Under the pieces are notes generated by a model. It was not told where the DNA came from, searched no databases, and saw only the letters and a list, made by a program, of their open reading frames with translations. From the NCBI GenBank assembly GCA_932294295.1, contig OW028573.1:68115829-68179828 (forward strand): a stretch of DNA of 64,000 nucleotides. Reading direction: 5' to 3'. Both the position numbers and the translations under genes were made by a program. This document shows, in pieces, positions 62,350-64,000 of this stretch. This DNA comes from Alitta virens. Lineage: Eukaryota > Annelida > Polychaeta > Phyllodocida > Nereididae. Each line of letters begins with the position of its first letter. The stretch's first letter is position 1.

Positions 62350-64000
62350 CATTAATTATTGCACCGTGCAGCATGCAATGGATTCAATATAAATAGTAAT
62401 TTATTAGCACAGGCGTATCACTAAGGTTATATGGTCTGTATGATGTTGCAGAGAACTGTAGAAATTTTGGTTGTATGGGAATATTAGTTTTGTGGTCTAT
62501 TAACAATATACAACATATTGGAAATAAGAGCTCTTCAATACTGTAATTTCTTTTGAAGTAAGAAAATTTCTCTTCAATATTATGCTTTAATTTGAAGTAA
62601 GAAAATTTAATGTATCCTAATTCTTAAATGCTGACATTATGTACAAACTGCTTTGTTTGCTGTATTTATTTATTGGACTATGAATGAACTTTATATATAT
62701 GTTATCGGTTCATGTTTTATTTGTTTCTTGGGTATGGAGTGGCACAGTGCTCTCTAGAGGGCTTGGAAAACCTATATTCATTTGTACATGTATATTGCTT
62801 CTATTAATGCATCTATTAAAGCAACAAAATATCTAAAGTTCTATATGAAGGCATTGGAAACCAAAGAAATTACAAACTTATGTATCATTGCCAGCAACTA
62901 GCATAAAATACCAATTAATTGAAAGTTTGTTGCTCATTTTATAAAGATAATTCAGTTGAAAGTTGATTTCAGTAAATAGAAAACCCTTAGGCATTTAAGG
63001 AGGAAGTTTTGAAAAATATCTGTGGCAAACTGGTGCACCATTTCTGTTTACTGTCAGATGTCATGGTTGAACTGTTCCAAGTTTTTATAGCTGGGAAGTT
63101 AATAGCTGCTATTACAGGGAGTGGTTCTCAGGCCATGTATAAAGCAATGAAATGATTTGAATGTTTGGACTTATGAGCTGATGAGTGCAGTGAAATGCCC
63201 TTTAAATTTAAATGTAGAATTGAAAGTTGTATAAGATTGTGATATGCCTCTTACAAGTTGCATTTTCAAAAGGAGAAAAACTTGTATCACTGTACAGTAT
63301 GGGATCTAATTAACACAAGTTTGCTAGTTCCCTGTGCAATAGATACTGGGTATCATCATTTTCAATTTTTCTTCATCGTTCACTCAGTGTTAGATATTTA
63401 ATGAGCAATTCATGGGTATCTCAATGGTTTTTTAAAATTGTGTCAGTGTTTAATTTGAAGTTTTGGATGCACGTTCATTTGCGGTGTAATTTCAATAAGA
63501 ATCCAATCGATGGCTTGTAATGTTAGATCAAAAGTTTTCAAACTGTGATGCAGTATTTTACTGATGACTAATAATGTGAAATGCTATCTCGCGTTCTGCT
63601 GCAATGCCATTCGATGATCTTTTCGAACCTTTCATACGGAAGATAAGCAATTAATATGATTTTACGGAAGTAAGCAATAGATATGATCAAGGATGCTAGA
63701 TTCATGCTTGGTGTCAGTATAATGTGTGATTCTGAGTGCCATTTGCATGTCTGGGATAATTGTTTAGACCTTTGTCAGTTGCCCAAAATGACCTATTTGA
63801 TTTCAGGCTAAAACCAGTTCTGTTGGGTTTAGCCACTGTGATATGGGCTCGTATAGTTAACGAAGGAACCTCAATCATCTCTTGATTTGAAGTCGTTCAT
63901 TGACAAGTGGCAGATTAATGACTTCAATTAACAAGGCTTGTTCAACAAGTAGTTATTTTTCTCTTTCTCAATAGAACACACAAAAACCAGTTGATATGCC
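62350..64000 (+). other. SCAP intron continuing out of the window
   Basis: No exon is supported. The pyrimidine-rich acceptor CTCTTTCTCAATAG near 63976 is strong, but joining it to the SCAP exon ending at 61775 makes an immediate TGA, so it is not the next SCAP exon in that frame. Confidence 0.4.

Noticed and set aside
63976..64000. Possible second SCAP coding exon after a strong acceptor at the window edge
   Set aside because: Joining it to the exon ending at 61775 gives an immediate TGA stop, and no SCAP-like residues follow.

Overview
The window is nuclear DNA of an animal. Genes are split by GT-AG introns, polyadenylation signals are AATAAA with GT-rich downstream elements, and introns carry tRNA-derived SINEs, a LINE 3' end and several terminal-inverted-repeat elements. 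The proteins (a DNMT3-family protein, FAM110, SCAP, a RAD51AP2-like protein and an orphan class A GPCR) indicate a bilaterian, most likely a marine invertebrate. I cannot name the species. No bacterial, organellar, rRNA or CRISPR feature was seen. All protein identities come from recalled family motifs, not from a database search.

Layout. 1-1250: probable 3' UTR of a plus-strand gene entering from the left. 1321-2520 (-): two-exon class A GPCR. About 3843-14869 (-): DNMT3-family gene of at least 23 coding exons with PWWP-like, ADD and methyltransferase-like parts. Reading frame and intron phase agree across every junction, but the catalytic Pro-Cys motif and the SAM-binding motif are replaced, so it looks like an invertebrate counterpart of DNMT3L. 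14870-19222: intergenic, with a 569-bp element that has perfect 76-bp inverted arms and a CAG-type microsatellite. 19223-43355 (+): FAM110 gene, three coding exons, first coding intron 17 kb. That intron contains an intronless acidic-protein gene (22572-23177, poly(A) signal at 24001), a LINE fragment and several MITE-like elements. 43369-54200: probable 3'-UTR intron and last exon of FAM110, or a separate noncoding transcript, ending at a plus-strand poly(A) site near 54200. 54368-57711 (-): 1035-residue acidic protein ending in the RAD51-binding motif of RAD51AP2. About 58.4-58.75 kb: likely divergent promoter. 58744-64000 (+): 5' end of SCAP, whose first coding exon is 61536-61775 and whose true reading frame is a short one starting at 61648; the rest lies beyond the window.

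The genes do not form one pathway. The two most notable are a catalytically defective DNMT3 paralogue and a probable RAD51AP2 orthologue. In mammals DNMT3L and RAD51AP2 both act in the germ line, but nothing here shows a functional link between them.
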